From: JAVBSX01 sp031549565
GTDB taxonomy: Bacteria > Planctomycetota > Planctomycetia > Pirellulales > Thermoguttaceae
Assembly: GCA_031549565.1 (NCBI GenBank)
Contig: JAVBPO010000041.1
Coordinates: 62,001 to 126,000 of the forward strand
Direction of reading: 5' to 3'
Length of the DNA: 64,000 bases
Positions 55,413 to 63,434 of this stretch are shown here, piece by piece. A program made the position numbers and the translations under genes. Under the pieces are notes generated by a model that was given only the letters and a program-made list of their open reading frames with translations, had not been told where the DNA came from and searched no databases. Position 1 is the stretch's first letter, and each line of letters starts with the position of its first letter.

Positions 55413-55616
55413 ATGCCCAAACTCAAGACCCACAAAGGGATCAAGAAACGATTCCGCGTGACCGGTACGGGAAAAGTGAAGCATCGCCCCAGCGGGACGA
55501 GCCATTTGGCGTATCGCCTCACGAAAAAACGACGACGACATCTCCGGGGAACCGAAGTCGTCAGTTCGGTCGAAGCGAAAAAGATCATTAAAGCCCTTGC
55601 CGGCAATTTCGACTGA
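55413..55616 (+). CDS. rpmI: Ribosomal protein bL35
   Basis: The 67-residue protein has the full bL35 signature: MPKLKTHKGIKKRFRVTGTG, KVKHRPSGTSHLA, LTKKRRRHLRG. It binds 23S rRNA in the large subunit. ATG at 55413 gives the family length. infC does not lie immediately upstream, unlike many bacteria. rplT follows 108 bp downstream. Confidence 0.97.
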   Translation: MPKLKTHKGIKKRFRVTGTGKVKHRPSGTSHLAYRLTKKRRRHLRGTEVVSSVEAKKIIKALAGNFD

Positions 55617-55724
55617 AGCCCCCTAAACCATTATTGATCGAGCATTCGGGCTGTAACGCGGAGAGATGTCGATTCTCCCCGGGCCTTGTTTGCGGAATTA
55701 TCGGACCAGAAAGGAACTAAACCC

Positions 55725-56084
55725 ATGAGAACTCAACGAGGAGCCGCGCGACGGCAATCGAAACGTCGCTTGTTCCAGCGAGCGAAAGGATTCCGCGGCG
55801 GTCGCGGAAGATTGCTCCGAACCATGAAGGAAACGCTCATTCGAGCCGACGTTTACGCGACAAGAGACCGACGTCGCCGAAAACGCGATTTCCGCCAATT
55901 GTGGATCATCCGGATCAACGCCGCCGTGCGGATGCAGGAGATGCGCTATAGTGAATTCATCAACGGCTTGAAGAAAGCAAACATCCTTTTGGATCGCAAA
56001 ACCCTTGCCGAAATGGCCGTTAAAGACGAGAAGGCGTTTACCGAAGTCGTCAAACTCGCCAAACAAGCACTCAACAAAGCGTAG
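55725..56084 (+). CDS. rplT: Ribosomal protein bL20
   Basis: The 119-residue protein is of normal bL20 length with ARRQSKRRLFQRAKGFRGGR, the REA-type RDRRRRKRDFRQLWIIRINAA and MRYSEFINGLKKANILLDRKTLAEMA. bL20 is an early assembly protein of the large subunit and can repress its own operon. The ATG at 55725 follows GAAAGGAAC. A strong terminator follows at 56138. Confidence 0.97.
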   Translation: MRTQRGAARRQSKRRLFQRAKGFRGGRGRLLRTMKETLIRADVYATRDRRRRKRDFRQLWIIRINAAVRMQEMRYSEFINGLKKANILLDRKTLAEMAVKDEKAFTEVVKLAKQALNKA

Positions 56085-56091
56085 AACATTC

Positions 56092-56117
56092 AGCCGGAGC
56101 GTCGAAGACGCCCGTGC
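56092..56117 (-). repeat. 26-bp dispersed repeat, copy 2 (inverted)
   Basis: This is the exact complement of 46155-46180, lying 7 nt after the rplT stop and before its terminator. Confidence 0.85.
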
Positions 56118-56137
56118 TCGACAGAACACCGCTCACG

Positions 56138-56170
56138 AACAAGGCATACCGCAAGATGCCTTGTTTTTTT
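56138..56170 (+). terminator. Rho-independent terminator of rpmI-rplT
   Basis: AACAAGGCAT (56138-56147) pairs perfectly with ATGCCTTGTT (56156-56165) around an 8-nt loop and runs into a T-tract. Confidence 0.9.
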
Positions 56171-56186
56171 GTTGTGCGCCGCTCCG

Positions 56187-56489
56187 TTAAGCAATTTCGC
56201 CGTAATTGTTGTTGAGACAGCGAACGACGATACGCCGGGCGACGACCGAAAGAAAGCCGGAAACGGTGCTGCTTCCTTGATAATATTTCAGAAGCCGGTA
56301 TTGATCATGTCGGAAAGCGGCAAAGACCGCCGCACAAAGCGATTCCCGCTGCGATGCCGAAAGGTTCTGAAATCGCGTCCGGCAAACGTGGTCGATCACA
56401 TGTAAAACAAGCCCCGCAAACCGGTCGACAAAATCCTCCCACCCTCGTGTGCGTTCATTGAGACAATTATTAAGTATGTCGGTGTCCAT
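56187..56489 (-). CDS. Sigma-factor region-2-like protein
   Basis: The 100-residue protein reads RGWEDFVDRFAGLVLHVIDHVCR, then ASQRESLCAAVFAAFRH, then STVSGFLSVVARRIVVRCLN. This is the pattern of ECF sigma region 2 (W..F...Y..LV, the D(D/E)..Q.VF..L helix and ...FR.W L...ARN). Region 4, needed for -35 recognition, is absent and no frame for it lies downstream. It could be a regulator that binds RNA polymerase or a remnant. Heptads (GACTCCT) abut the start and no SD is seen. Confidence 0.65.
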   Translation of the reverse strand: MDTDILNNCLNERTRGWEDFVDRFAGLVLHVIDHVCRTRFQNLSASQRESLCAAVFAAFRHDQYRLLKYYQGSSTVSGFLSVVARRIVVRCLNNNYGEIA

Positions 56490-56545
56490 TGGAGGAGTCA
56501 GGAGTCAGGATCTGCGCAGCTGCAATTTGTTATTTGTCATTTTCC
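56490..56545. repeat. GGAGTCA and AATTTGT heptads before greA
   Basis: About two and a half GGAGTCA units at 56491-56509 are followed by AATTTGT/TATTTGT at 56524-56537. The second group overlaps the putative -35 box of greA. Confidence 0.7.
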
Positions 56546-56554
56546 CCCTATACT
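56527..56554 (+). promoter_or_regulatory. Putative greA promoter
   Basis: TTGTTA (56527-56532), 16 nt, TATACT (56549-56554). The start codon lies 50 nt downstream, with AAGGA before it. Confidence 0.55.
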
Positions 56555-56603
56555 ATAAACTTTCCCCCATTAAGAAAAGGCCAAAAATTTAAGGATCATA
56601 AAT

Positions 56604-57074
56604 ATGTCAGAAATTCCGATGACCCGGGAAGGGTACAACAAAATGCGAGCGGAACTGGAACGATTGGAGACGGAAGAAATGCCGGTGATCCTTGAGCGAC
56701 TCGCGACGGCGCGGTCGGAAGGGGATCTCAAGGAGAACGCCGAATATCATGGGGCCCGGGAAAGCCAAGGGCTTTTGCAGGCGAAAATCAACGAAATCAA
56801 GGGGAAACTCAGTCGGGCAACGATTTTGGATCCCTCGACGATGCCGCAGAATGAAATCCGTTTTGGAGCGACGATCTCGGTCAAACGTGTCGGAACCGGC
56901 CAAACGGAAGAGTATACCCTCGTCGGAGCCGGTGAAGAAGATTATCTCGAAGGAAAAATCCTCGTCACAAGCCCGCTGGCCCAAGGTTTCCTCGGCAAAA
57001 AGAAAGGAAACAAGGTCAAAATCCAAGTCCCCGCCGGTCTGGTCGAATTCGAGATTCTGAGTGTGTCCTATTGA
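56604..57074 (+). CDS. greA: Transcription elongation factor GreA
   Basis: GreA rescues backtracked RNA polymerase by stimulating transcript cleavage. The 156 residues are the usual length. The coiled coil carries the tip acidic residues in ARSEGDLKENAEYHGARE. The C-terminal FKBP-like part includes VGAGEEDYLEGKILVTSPLAQGFLGKKKG. A Ser/Thr kinase gene follows 56 bp downstream and is probably co-transcribed. Confidence 0.97.
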   Translation: MSEIPMTREGYNKMRAELERLETEEMPVILERLATARSEGDLKENAEYHGARESQGLLQAKINEIKGKLSRATILDPSTMPQNEIRFGATISVKRVGTGQTEEYTLVGAGEEDYLEGKILVTSPLAQGFLGKKKGNKVKIQVPAGLVEFEILSVSY

Positions 57075-57130
57075 ACGCGTGAGCGTTTGGTAAGCCGTGG
57101 GACGGTCAATTCTTCTTTCTCAAAGCGTCT

Positions 57131-59461
57131 ATGCAACCGAAATATCTAGGCCCCTTTCGTATCATTCGGGTGATCGGGCGCGGAGGTATGGGGGCCGTTT
57201 ACGAAGCCGTTCGCATCGACACGCTTGAAAAAGCGGCCGTGAAAGTCCTTCTTTCTCCCGTCGAGGAAGACGAGGAGCTTCGGCTACGGTTCGAGGTCGA
57301 AATCGATACGCTCAAGAAACTCCGACACCCGAATATCGTGCGACTTTTCGGGTTCGGGGAAGAGCAGCAGGTGCTCTATTATGTGATGGAGTACATCGAC
57401 GGGCAGAGTTTGCAGCAGGAATTGCGACAAAAGCGGCACTTCACTTGGGCGGAAGTCTGCAAAATCGGACTGGAAATCGCTCTTGCGCTCAAACACGCCC
57501 ATGATCGCGGGATCATCCATCGGGACATCAAGCCGGCGAACATCCTCTTGGAGTACAGCGGTGAGGTCAAGCTCTCCGATTTCGGAATCGCGCACATTTA
57601 CGGCGGAAATCGGCTGACCAACATCAACTCCGTCGTCGGGACGCTGGAATACATGTCTCCGGAACAATCCCAGGCGGGCCCGATCGGACCGAAATCGGAC
57701 CTGTATTCGCTGGGCGCGGTTCTTTACACGCTCCTGGTCGGGACCCCGCCGTTCCCCGCAAAGACGCTTCCGGAAGTGTTGCAGCAACATCAGGCCGGAC
57801 CGCCGCCGAAAATCATCGAATCGCGAACCGACGTCCCGGAAATGCTCGAAGCCGTGATTATGGAGATGCTGAGCATCAAGCCGGAATCGCGACCGACGAA
57901 CGCTTACATCCTCGGTCGGCGTTTGCAGGCGATTTTGAAAGCGTACATGGGCAATCCCGGCCTGATCAAAATTCGGCCGTCCGAAAAAGAGGAAACTCCC
58001 GCGAATTCCGACACACCGCAACAACCCGTTCCGCAATCGCCGAATCCGGAAGACCGACAGCGGTTCGTCGATTCACGGGAAATCGATGGGATGGATCAGG
58101 CCCCTCTGACGGACCCGTCTCGATTGCAGGAAACTTCGACTCAGCTCCGTTTCGCTCAAGAGTCCCCCGCCGGGAAGGAGCCCTCAGTGGAAAAACAGGT
58201 CGAAAAGGAGTCCGCCCCCCGTCAAACCAGAGATTCCTCGTCCCGTCGATCGCGGAAAAATCCTCGCACTTCGACCCGAAAGAAATATATCGATTGGCGC
58301 AACCCTTCGGAAATCGCACGGAAACGTGATCTTTTGCGGCGGCAGGAAGCGGAACACGTGGGCGTTACGAAATCCCAGATCCGTCCGATTTCCTCGTTGA
58401 GCGGTTCCGAGGCTCCGCAATCTCCTGACGCCGTGGAACCGGTGGTAACGCCGCGATCATTCGTCGATTTGGCGTCACACGGAACCTCGGCGAAGCCGGA
58501 GAATCTTCTCGACGTCATCCAAGAGGCGAAACCCGGGGAAAAAAAGCGTTCGCGATTCATCCCCGTCACCGAAGAGGAACTCGGCGACCTTTCGAAATAC
58601 GACGAACGCCCCGCCCCCAAGGCGGTTTCCTTTCAAACCATTTTCCTGTCGGCTTGCTTGTTGTTGATCGGATTTTTCATCTACTATCTGCTCCAACCGG
58701 TTTCGGCGGACACGCTTTACGAGCGGATCACCCGGTCGATCGAAGCGGACAATACGAACGGATCCGAAATCCCGAGCGTGTCCAAAATTCTTCGGGCGGA
58801 ACGGAATATCGAACACTTTATCGAGCTTTACCCGAACGATCCGCGTCGGGAGCGGATGGACCGTTATCTCGAGGAAATCAAACTCGACAAATTGCAACGG
58901 GAATTCGATTCACGCGTGAACCGGCTCCAGGACGTCCGGGACTTGCAGCCGCTGGAGCGAATGTGCCTGGAAGCGTTCGCCTTGTCGCGAATCCAACCGG
59001 AAAAAGCTGCGGCCAGATTTCAGGCGATTCTCGATCTGTACGGCTCCAATATCGAAACGTTTCGGGACGAAACGACGGACCCGTCATCGGACGATTCGGG
59101 AGAGGAAAAACAAGCGACCGAAGAACAGCGAGAAGAGAAAACGAAGCCTGAAATAAAAAAGCCGAGAATCAATCCCGATTACATCCTCGAAGGACGTCCC
59201 CGGTCGGAAAGCCGGAATGATTTATGTTTGGAAATCGTTCGTCGCCGTCTCAACGCCATCCAACGGCAATCGGCCGTTTCCGTCGAAGAGCAGAAAGAGC
59301 TCCTCAAAAAATGGCTCGACGACGCCGCGGAACTCGACTGGTCCCACCCGGATCGCGCCGACACGATCCGGCAAGGTATCATCGTCCTCTATGAAGACAA
59401 AGAGTGGGCGACTCCTTTCGTCCAACGTGCCCAACAAGAGCGGGAATCCGAGCGTAAATAA
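57131..59461 (+). CDS. Membrane Ser/Thr protein kinase
   Basis: The 776-residue protein has an N-terminal Hanks-type kinase domain (about 7-270). The ATP loop is IGRGGMGAVYEA, Lys38 is in AAVKVL, the catalytic loop HRDIKPAN has Asp132 and Asn137, and SDFG has Asp150; GTLEYMSPEQ marks the activation segment. All catalytic residues are present. A Pro/Ser/Arg-rich linker follows, then a transmembrane helix near 500-522 (IFLSACLLLIGFFIYYLL). The helical, charged C-terminal domain would lie outside the cytoplasm. It has no PASTA repeats, so the signal sensed is unknown. Such kinases are abundant in planctomycetes. Confidence 0.93.
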   Translation: MQPKYLGPFRIIRVIGRGGMGAVYEAVRIDTLEKAAVKVLLSPVEEDEELRLRFEVEIDTLKKLRHPNIVRLFGFGEEQQVLYYVMEYIDGQSLQQELRQKRHFTWAEVCKIGLEIALALKHAHDRGIIHRDIKPANILLEYSGEVKLSDFGIAHIYGGNRLTNINSVVGTLEYMSPEQSQAGPIGPKSDLYSLGAVLYTLLVGTPPFPAKTLPEVLQQHQAGPPPKIIESRTDVPEMLEAVIMEMLSIKPESRPTNAYILGRRLQAILKAYMGNPGLIKIRPSEKEETPANSDTPQQPVPQSPNPEDRQRFVDSREIDGMDQAPLTDPSRLQETSTQLRFAQESPAGKEPSVEKQVEKESAPRQTRDSSSRRSRKNPRTSTRKKYIDWRNPSEIARKRDLLRRQEAEHVGVTKSQIRPISSLSGSEAPQSPDAVEPVVTPRSFVDLASHGTSAKPENLLDVIQEAKPGEKKRSRFIPVTEEELGDLSKYDERPAPKAVSFQTIFLSACLLLIGFFIYYLLQPVSADTLYERITRSIEADNTNGSEIPSVSKILRAERNIEHFIELYPNDPRRERMDRYLEEIKLDKLQREFDSRVNRLQDVRDLQPLERMCLEAFALSRIQPEKAAARFQAILDLYGSNIETFRDETTDPSSDDSGEEKQATEEQREEKTKPEIKKPRINPDYILEGRPRSESRNDLCLEIVRRRLNAIQRQSAVSVEEQKELLKKWLDDAAELDWSHPDRADTIRQGIIVLYEDKEWATPFVQRAQQERESERK

Positions 59462-59588
59462 TCAAATCGCAGTTGCGGCGGGGTTCCTATCGCTCGGGAA
59501 AAAATCTTTTAAAATGTGGGGTTCTTTGTCCTATCGTGGACGAATTTAATTTAACACAACAATCCGACTTTGATGAAAGGAGCCTCGC

Positions 59589-61379
59589 GTGTCCCCTTCG
59601 AAAAAAACGAACCCAACCGCCAAAATTCAACCGATGCTGAAAAATATGAACGGCGCCGACGTCGTTATTCAGTCCTTGGTTAATGCAGGCGTTTCGGTCG
59701 TTTTTGCCTATCCGGGGGGATTCAGCATTCCGCTTCATCAGGCGTTGACCCGGTTTCGGGACAAGATTCGCGGTATCCTTCCCCGGCATGAGCAAGGGGG
59801 CGGGTTCGCCGCGCAAGGATTTGCTCGCGCAACCGGCAAGCTCGGCGTCTGTATGGCGACCAGCGGGCCCGGGGCGACCAATCTGGTCACGTCGATTGCC
59901 GACGCGAAAATGGACGCCATTCCGTTGCTGGTCATTACCGGTCAGGTCACGGTTCCGTCGATCGGAAGCGACGCGTTCCAGGAAACGCCGATGGTCGAGG
60001 TCTGTCGCGGGATCACGAAGCACCATTATCTTGTGACCGACGTGAAAGATCTGGCCCGAATCATGCGGGAGGCGATTTTCGTCGCGACTTCCGGTCGCCC
60101 CGGTCCGGTGCTGGTCGATATCCCGAAAGACGTGCAGACGACACAGGTTGTTCCCGTGTTCGAAGAGCCGATGCAGCTTCCCGGATACAGCGGCGACATG
60201 CCGAAAGCGAAACTGACGGACATCGAAAAGGTTGCCGCGGCGATTCAAAACGCGAAAAAACCGTTAATCCTCGCCGGCGGCGGCGTGATTGCGGCGGACG
60301 CGTCCGGGGAACTGTTCAAACTGGTCGAGAAAACCGGGATTCCGGTCACGGCGACGTTTACCGGCCTTTCCTCGTTCCCGCGTGAAAACCGGTTGAGCCT
60401 CGGAATGCTCGGAATGCACGGCAACGCGTTTACCAACCACGCCGTTCACGATTGTGATTTGTTCCTCGCGCTCGGGACTCGGTTCAGCGACCGTGTGACC
60501 GGGAACGTTGCCGAATTCGCCAAACAGGCAGTGATGATCCATGTTGACGTCGATCCGTCGGAAATCAACAAGGTACGGACGGCGAACATCCCGATCGTCA
60601 GCGACGTGAAATATTTCCTCACGGAACTGAACAAGATCGTCGCGCCGCCGATAACGAATCTCGCGCCGTGGATCGAGAAAATCGACCAATGGGTCGCGAA
60701 GATGCCGCAGAAGTACAACGAAGAATCGCCGTACATCCTTCCGCAGGCTGCGATTCGCGAATTGTGGAAAGCGACGAAAGATAAGGACGCGATCATCTGC
60801 ACCGGCGTCGGCCAGCACCAGATGTGGACCGCCCAGTTTTACGGGTTTTCCAAGCCGCGTACGTTTTTGTCCAGCGGCGGACTCGGAACGATGGGCTTCG
60901 GTCTTCCCGCCGCGATGGGGGCGAAGGTCGCGTGCCCGAACAAAATCGTCGTCGACATCGACGGAGACGGCAGTTTCCAGATGAACATCCAGGAAATGGC
61001 GACCTGCTTTTGCGAAAAGATCCCGGTCAAAGTGATGCTGCTCAACAACCAGCATCTCGGGATGGTCGTGCAGTGGGAAGATCGTTTTCACGCGTCGAAT
61101 CGGGCGCACACTTATCTCGGACCGATCGACAATCCGGAAACATTCGGCAAAGGGGTCGGCATTTCCCCGGAAACGCGGTATCCCGACTTTATCACGATCG
61201 CGCAAGGATACGGCTGGGAAGCTCTGTACGTTTCGAAAAAAGAGGAACTGCCCGGCGCGATTGAAGCGATGCTTCAAAGCGAACGCCCGTTCCTGCTCGA
61301 CGTCCAGGTCCCGTACCAGGAGCACGTACTCCCGATGACACCACCGGGCGGGACCGTGTTCGATATGATTCGGGAATAG
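59589..61379 (+). CDS. ilvB: Acetolactate synthase, large (catalytic) subunit
   Basis: The enzyme condenses two pyruvates, or pyruvate and 2-oxobutyrate, in branched-chain amino acid synthesis using thiamine diphosphate, Mg and FAD. The 596 residues have the full three-domain layout. FAYPGGFSIPLHQAL leads to catalytic Glu68 (RHEQGGGFAAQG). ATSGPGATNLVTSIADA follows, and the diphosphate motif VDIDGDGSFQMN lies near residue 457. A GTG start at 59589 is used, preceded by AAGGAG. The regulatory subunit gene ilvN is not downstream; a TerC-family gene is. The closest relatives within the family could also be other thiamine-diphosphate enzymes, but this assignment is strong. Confidence 0.93.
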   Translation: MSPSKKTNPTAKIQPMLKNMNGADVVIQSLVNAGVSVVFAYPGGFSIPLHQALTRFRDKIRGILPRHEQGGGFAAQGFARATGKLGVCMATSGPGATNLVTSIADAKMDAIPLLVITGQVTVPSIGSDAFQETPMVEVCRGITKHHYLVTDVKDLARIMREAIFVATSGRPGPVLVDIPKDVQTTQVVPVFEEPMQLPGYSGDMPKAKLTDIEKVAAAIQNAKKPLILAGGGVIAADASGELFKLVEKTGIPVTATFTGLSSFPRENRLSLGMLGMHGNAFTNHAVHDCDLFLALGTRFSDRVTGNVAEFAKQAVMIHVDVDPSEINKVRTANIPIVSDVKYFLTELNKIVAPPITNLAPWIEKIDQWVAKMPQKYNEESPYILPQAAIRELWKATKDKDAIICTGVGQHQMWTAQFYGFSKPRTFLSSGGLGTMGFGLPAAMGAKVACPNKIVVDIDGDGSFQMNIQEMATCFCEKIPVKVMLLNNQHLGMVVQWEDRFHASNRAHTYLGPIDNPETFGKGVGISPETRYPDFITIAQGYGWEALYVSKKEELPGAIEAMLQSERPFLLDVQVPYQEHVLPMTPPGGTVFDMIRE

Positions 61380-61539
61380 AGTGCCGTCTCACATATTTTG
61401 CCCTTTTTCACAAATTTCCGCGTAAGATTCATTAGCCGGTTCGCCTGCGAACCGCAGTGTGTTCGGTAATTCATCCGTGTGCTGCCCGTCGCAGGCGACG
61501 GGGCTAACAATAGTTCTTTTGGGATCAACTTGAAATCCC

Positions 61540-61567
61540 TTGAAAATCACCCGTAGGGGGTTATACT
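61540..61567 (+). promoter_or_regulatory. Putative promoter of the TerC-family gene
   Basis: TTGAAA (61540-61545), 16 nt, TATACT (61562-61567), 53 nt before the GTG at 61621. The preceding 160 nt contain a GCAGGCGAC/GTCGCCTG-type arm and no gene. Confidence 0.6.
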
Positions 61568-61620
61568 ATCCTCGGGTTGTGATCTTTCCATGACGTTAAC
61601 ATTCGGCACGGGCAGGCCCC

Positions 61621-62640
61621 GTGGCTCACGGTATGATTTACATTTGGCTCGGGTTTCTGGTTCTGGTCTTCGTTTTCCTCGCGTTGGACCTCGGCGTGTT
61701 CAATCGAAAAGCTCACGTGATCGGGGTGCGTGAAGCGCTCCTTTGGACCGTTGTCTGGATCGCGGCGGCGATGGCGTTCAACGTCTTGATTTACTTCATG
61801 TACGAGCACCATTTTCTTCACATCGGAGAGCATCTCGGACATGTCGGCGATCTGGACGGTATCACGGCGGCGGGCAAATTCTTTACCGGTTATATTGTCG
61901 AAAAGTCGCTTTCGCTGGACAATATTTTCGTGATCAGCCTGGTTTTTGCCTATTTCGGCGTTCCCCCGATGTATCAGCATCGCGTGCTATTCTGGGGCAT
62001 CCTCGGCGCTTTGGTCATGCGAGGTTTGATGATCGGACTCGGGGCGACGTTGATCCATTATTTCGAGCCGATCTTGTACGTTTTCGGCTTGATCCTGATT
62101 TACACGGCGATCAAAATGCTGTTCAGCAAGCATGAAGCGGTCCATCCGGAGAAGGATCCGCTGGTTCGGATCGTCAAGAAGTTTTTTCCCGTTTCGCACG
62201 AATATCACGGTGAACACTTTTTCGTCAAGCTCGACGGCAAGTGGTTTTTGACGCCGCTTTTCATCGCATTGCTTGTCGTGGAAAGTACCGATGTCGTGTT
62301 CGCGATTGATTCGATTCCCGCGATCTTCGGGATCACGAGCGATCCGTTTATCGTGTTCACGTCGAACATTTTCGCGATTCTCGGTTTGCGGTCGCTGTAC
62401 TTCGCCTTGGCCGCGATGATCCAGAAATTCCGATATCTGAAGATTTCGCTGGTCGTGATTCTGCTGTACGTCGGCTGCAAAATGCTCTGCCTGGACCTGA
62501 TCAAACACTACAACATGGAAGACCGAATGACTTGGGTTTCCCTCGGCGTCATCCTCTCCGTCATGCTCCTCGGCGTCCTCGCCTCGATGTGGGTGAATAA
62601 AAGGGTAGAAGGTAGAAGGGTGGAAGAGGGAGGAAAATAA
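61621..62640 (+). CDS. TerC-family integral membrane protein
   Basis: The protein has up to 339 residues and about nine transmembrane helices. TerC hallmarks are present: the paired acidic motifs FLALDLGVFNR and KSLSLDNIFVISLVF, then VVESTDVVFAIDSIPAIFGIT. Family members are implicated in metal (Mn, Ca) export or metalation of secreted proteins. GTG at 61621 is the longest start and ATG at 61633 the alternative; no clear SD. The final residues (RVEGRRVEEGGK) are encoded by GTAGAAG heptads and are probably not functional. Confidence 0.9.
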   Translation: MAHGMIYIWLGFLVLVFVFLALDLGVFNRKAHVIGVREALLWTVVWIAAAMAFNVLIYFMYEHHFLHIGEHLGHVGDLDGITAAGKFFTGYIVEKSLSLDNIFVISLVFAYFGVPPMYQHRVLFWGILGALVMRGLMIGLGATLIHYFEPILYVFGLILIYTAIKMLFSKHEAVHPEKDPLVRIVKKFFPVSHEYHGEHFFVKLDGKWFLTPLFIALLVVESTDVVFAIDSIPAIFGITSDPFIVFTSNIFAILGLRSLYFALAAMIQKFRYLKISLVVILLYVGCKMLCLDLIKHYNMEDRMTWVSLGVILSVMLLGVLASMWVNKRVEGRRVEEGGK

Positions 62641-62790
62641 GAAATAAGAAATAAGAAATATACCTAAGCGGGAAACGTAAACGAACGTCATTTCTTATTT
62701 CTTATTTCTTATTTGAGCGCTCGTTTACGCTTCCCGCTCTGGTTTTCATTTCTCATTTCTCATTTCATATTTCTTATTTGTTTCTCCCTT
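62606..62790. repeat. Heptad arrays and interleaved long stems between TerC-family and GNAT genes
   Basis: From left: GTAGAAG units; A, AAGAAAT-type heptads (62635-62659); B, the companion motif (62667-62687); A', the exact 25-nt complement of A (62690-62714); B', the complement of B with two mismatches (62718-62738); then TTTCTCA and TTTCTTA heptads. A/A' and B/B' interleave and cannot both form as simple nested hairpins. Confidence 0.85.
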
Positions 62791-62833
62791 TTCCTCTTTT
62801 CCCCTTTTGATCAATTACATCAAACGCTACCAA

Positions 62834-63367
62834 ATGGCATACGATCTCGTGCGGCGACCGGTTGCGGATCCGCTTTTGCCGGACGGGTTCGTTTGGGTAC
62901 CGTGGGCGCCGTCGCTGTTGAACGTCCATGCGGAAGTCAAATACCGGGGATTTTGCGACGAACTGGACGGAAGCATTTTCCCTTCGTTTTCGACGTTGGA
63001 AAACTGTAAGCGGCTCATGGACGTGATCGTGTCCCGGGTCGGTTTTCTTCCGGCGGCAACTTGGCTGATCGGTCGAACGCCGCAACCGAACACGCGGATG
63101 AGGGAATATTGCGCGACGATTCAAGGGCTAAAGCATTCCTCCGAATCGGGCGGAATCCAGAACGTCGCCGTTTTACCCGGCTTCCGGCGGCAGGGACTCG
63201 GCGAATTGCTCGTGCGCAAAGCCCTGTTCGGATTCCAACAGCACCGCATCCAAAAAGTCGCGCTGGAAGTGACCGCCGAAAACCACACCGCCGTCCAACT
63301 CTACCTACGCATCGGATTCCAAACCCTTCAGACGGTATATAAGGAATCGGTGGTCAGTAGTCAGTAG
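62834..63367 (+). CDS. GNAT-family N-acetyltransferase
   Basis: The 177-residue protein has the acetyl-CoA binding motif near residue 115 (QNVAVLPGFRRQGLGELLVRKAL, the R/Q-x-x-G-x-G loop) and the closing VALEVTAENHTAVQLYLRIGF. Substrate unknown. ATG at 62834 is chosen; a TTG at 62807 would add nine residues. No SD. The last residues (SVVSSQ) come from a GTCAGTA heptad. Confidence 0.88.
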   Translation: MAYDLVRRPVADPLLPDGFVWVPWAPSLLNVHAEVKYRGFCDELDGSIFPSFSTLENCKRLMDVIVSRVGFLPAATWLIGRTPQPNTRMREYCATIQGLKHSSESGGIQNVAVLPGFRRQGLGELLVRKALFGFQQHRIQKVALEVTAENHTAVQLYLRIGFQTLQTVYKESVVSSQ

Positions 63368-63434
63368 CCAAGAGACAGGAGTCAGGTGTCAGAAATTTAT
63401 TTCTCATTTCTCATTTCTCATTTGTTATTTTATT
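63353..63434. repeat. Heptad arrays before the FmdE-family gene
   Basis: GTCAGTA units (63355-63367), CAGGAGT/CAGGTGT (63379-63392), then about four TTTCTCA-type units (63400-63428). They cover the stop of the GNAT gene and end a few bases before the next ATG. Confidence 0.85.

Noticed and set aside
61380..61620. Metal riboswitch (yybP-ykoY type) upstream of the TerC-family gene
   Set aside because: Such switches often precede these genes, but I cannot identify the conserved loops, and the likely promoter leaves only about 50 nt of leader.
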